Positions 23,213 to 23,855 of a DNA stretch of 23,855 nt are shown here, piece after piece. Within the stretch, counting starts at the first letter, position 1, and each line of letters opens with the position of its first letter. Under the pieces are notes generated by a model, which saw only the letters and a program-made list of their open reading frames with translations, was not told where the DNA came from and searched no databases. The position numbers and the translations under genes were made by a program. The DNA is taken from contig JAAZCS010000123.1 of the NCBI GenBank assembly GCA_012513125.1, positions 1-23,855 of the forward strand, in the 5' to 3' direction. The stretch comes from Treponema sp. (GTDB taxonomy: Bacteria > Spirochaetota > Spirochaetia > Treponematales > Treponemataceae).

Positions 23213-23855
23213 GCATTCCTCCGGGTAAAATGTTTTTTCCAATCTCCTTTTCCTTGCAAACTAGAAATAAGAAGACAGATAATTATTAACAAACCTGTTA
23301 TAAGTTTTAAATCATTGCTTGTTAATCCAATCTTGTAGCCATAGCTTCTTCCGATGAACATCAAAGCTCTATAAACTATTGAGCCAATAATTACTCGTAA
23401 AGTTTGAATTGAAATTTTGTTTGAACGTAGAATAAATTCACCAATCATAAGAGACGCCAATCCGCTAACGATTATTCCAGTTCCGCTACCAACATCAGCA
23501 AATCCATTATACATCGCTGCAAATGCTCCGGCTAAAGCGGCAAGTCCATTTCCAAAGCAAATGCCAATACCCCTTAATATCTGTGGATTTACGCCCTGAC
23601 TGATAATCATTTGCTCATTTGATCCAAGAGCACCCATTGAAAGCCCCATGTCAGTATGAAAAAATAAATCTAGTATAAATTTGAGTGAGATTGTAAAAAT
23701 GAGTAAAAAAATGAGAATTCCCCAATCAGAAGGAATTGACGGAAAATTGTTCTGCATAAAAAGTGTAATTTTTGAAAAAGGTGTATCAATCTTTAAAAAT
23801 GAAACATTTGCTTTATTTGACATAATTCGCAAATTTATTGAATAAAGCATAGTCA
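23209..23855 (-). CDS. second COG4120-type ABC permease (5' end outside window)
   Basis: C-terminal two-thirds of a permease paralogous to the one at 20347-21270. The frame is open to the window edge; the methionine at 23850 (MLYSINLRIM) is internal, since it aligns with IALYSINIRIM in the paralogue. Shared motifs: GALGSNEQMIISQGVNP, YNGFADVGSGTGIIVSGLASLMIGE and GLTSNDLKLITGLL. The stop overlaps the ATPase start by four bases (ATGA). A binding-protein gene is expected further upstream, outside the window. Confidence 0.92.
   Translation of the reverse strand, partial: TMLYSINLRIMSNKANVSFLKIDTPFSKITLFMQNNFPSIPSDWGILIFLLIFTISLKFILDLFFHTDMGLSMGALGSNEQMIISQGVNPQILRGIGICFGNGLAALAGAFAAMYNGFADVGSGTGIIVSGLASLMIGEFILRSNKISIQTLRVIIGSIVYRALMFIGRSYGYKIGLTSNDLKLITGLLIIICLLISSLQGKGDWKKHFTRRNA

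Noticed and set aside
23213..23242. Longer second ATPase beginning at 23242
   Set aside because: The ATG at 23212 has GGAGG at good spacing, the ATGA overlap with the permease, and aligns with the start of the paralogue.

Overview
The window is low-GC (roughly one third G+C) bacterial DNA and most likely comes from a Treponema-type spirochaete. Three things point there. The order alaS, SurA-like exported protein, nusB, unknown TPR protein, groES matches what I recall of the T. pallidum TP1017-TP1013 block. The alanyl-tRNA synthetase is the short spirochaetal form. The phosphofructokinase is the spirochaete/trypanosome-like 'clade X' type. Intracellular xylan-processing enzymes and a complete phosphate-uptake operon, which T. 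pallidum lacks as far as I recall, suggest a free-living or gut/rumen species rather than a host-restricted pathogen.

Layout, plus strand: 1-4959 holds a core block: the end of alaS, a SurA-like exported protein, nusB, a TPR lipoprotein gene split by an in-frame TAA, and groES with its own promoter and terminator. 5099-7181 is a LemA/TPM/TPM membrane cluster. 7313-8716 is a phosphofructokinase with its own promoter and terminator. 8828-12949 is a pair of apparently cytoplasmic hemicellulases: a GH8 reducing-end xylose-releasing exo-oligoxylanase and a GH115 alpha-glucuronidase.

Layout, minus strand: 19167 down to 12952 is one compact operon, pstS-pstC-pstA-pstB-phoU-phoB-phoR. It is preceded by a four-repeat Pho box (19388-19426) placed at about -20 to -58 of the inferred start. 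The roughly 200-nt leader behind it is packed with hairpins, including two exact copies of a 25-bp element. PhoR/PhoB sense phosphate limitation and should activate the operon through that box; PstSCAB imports phosphate, and PhoU links transporter state to the kinase. PstS is circularly permuted relative to the textbook protein: its two half-domains are in swapped order. 22220 down to 19532 encodes an ABC importer (lipoprotein, permease, ATPase) of the TrpXYZ-like COG2984/COG4120/COG1101 type. A second, paralogous permease-ATPase pair (23855-22409) lies upstream and runs off the window.

The most interesting items are the permuted PstS, the Pho box with its hairpin-rich leader, the in-frame stop in the TPR lipoprotein gene, and the cytoplasmic xylan enzymes. 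I saw no CRISPR array, tRNA, rRNA, transposase or prophage gene.
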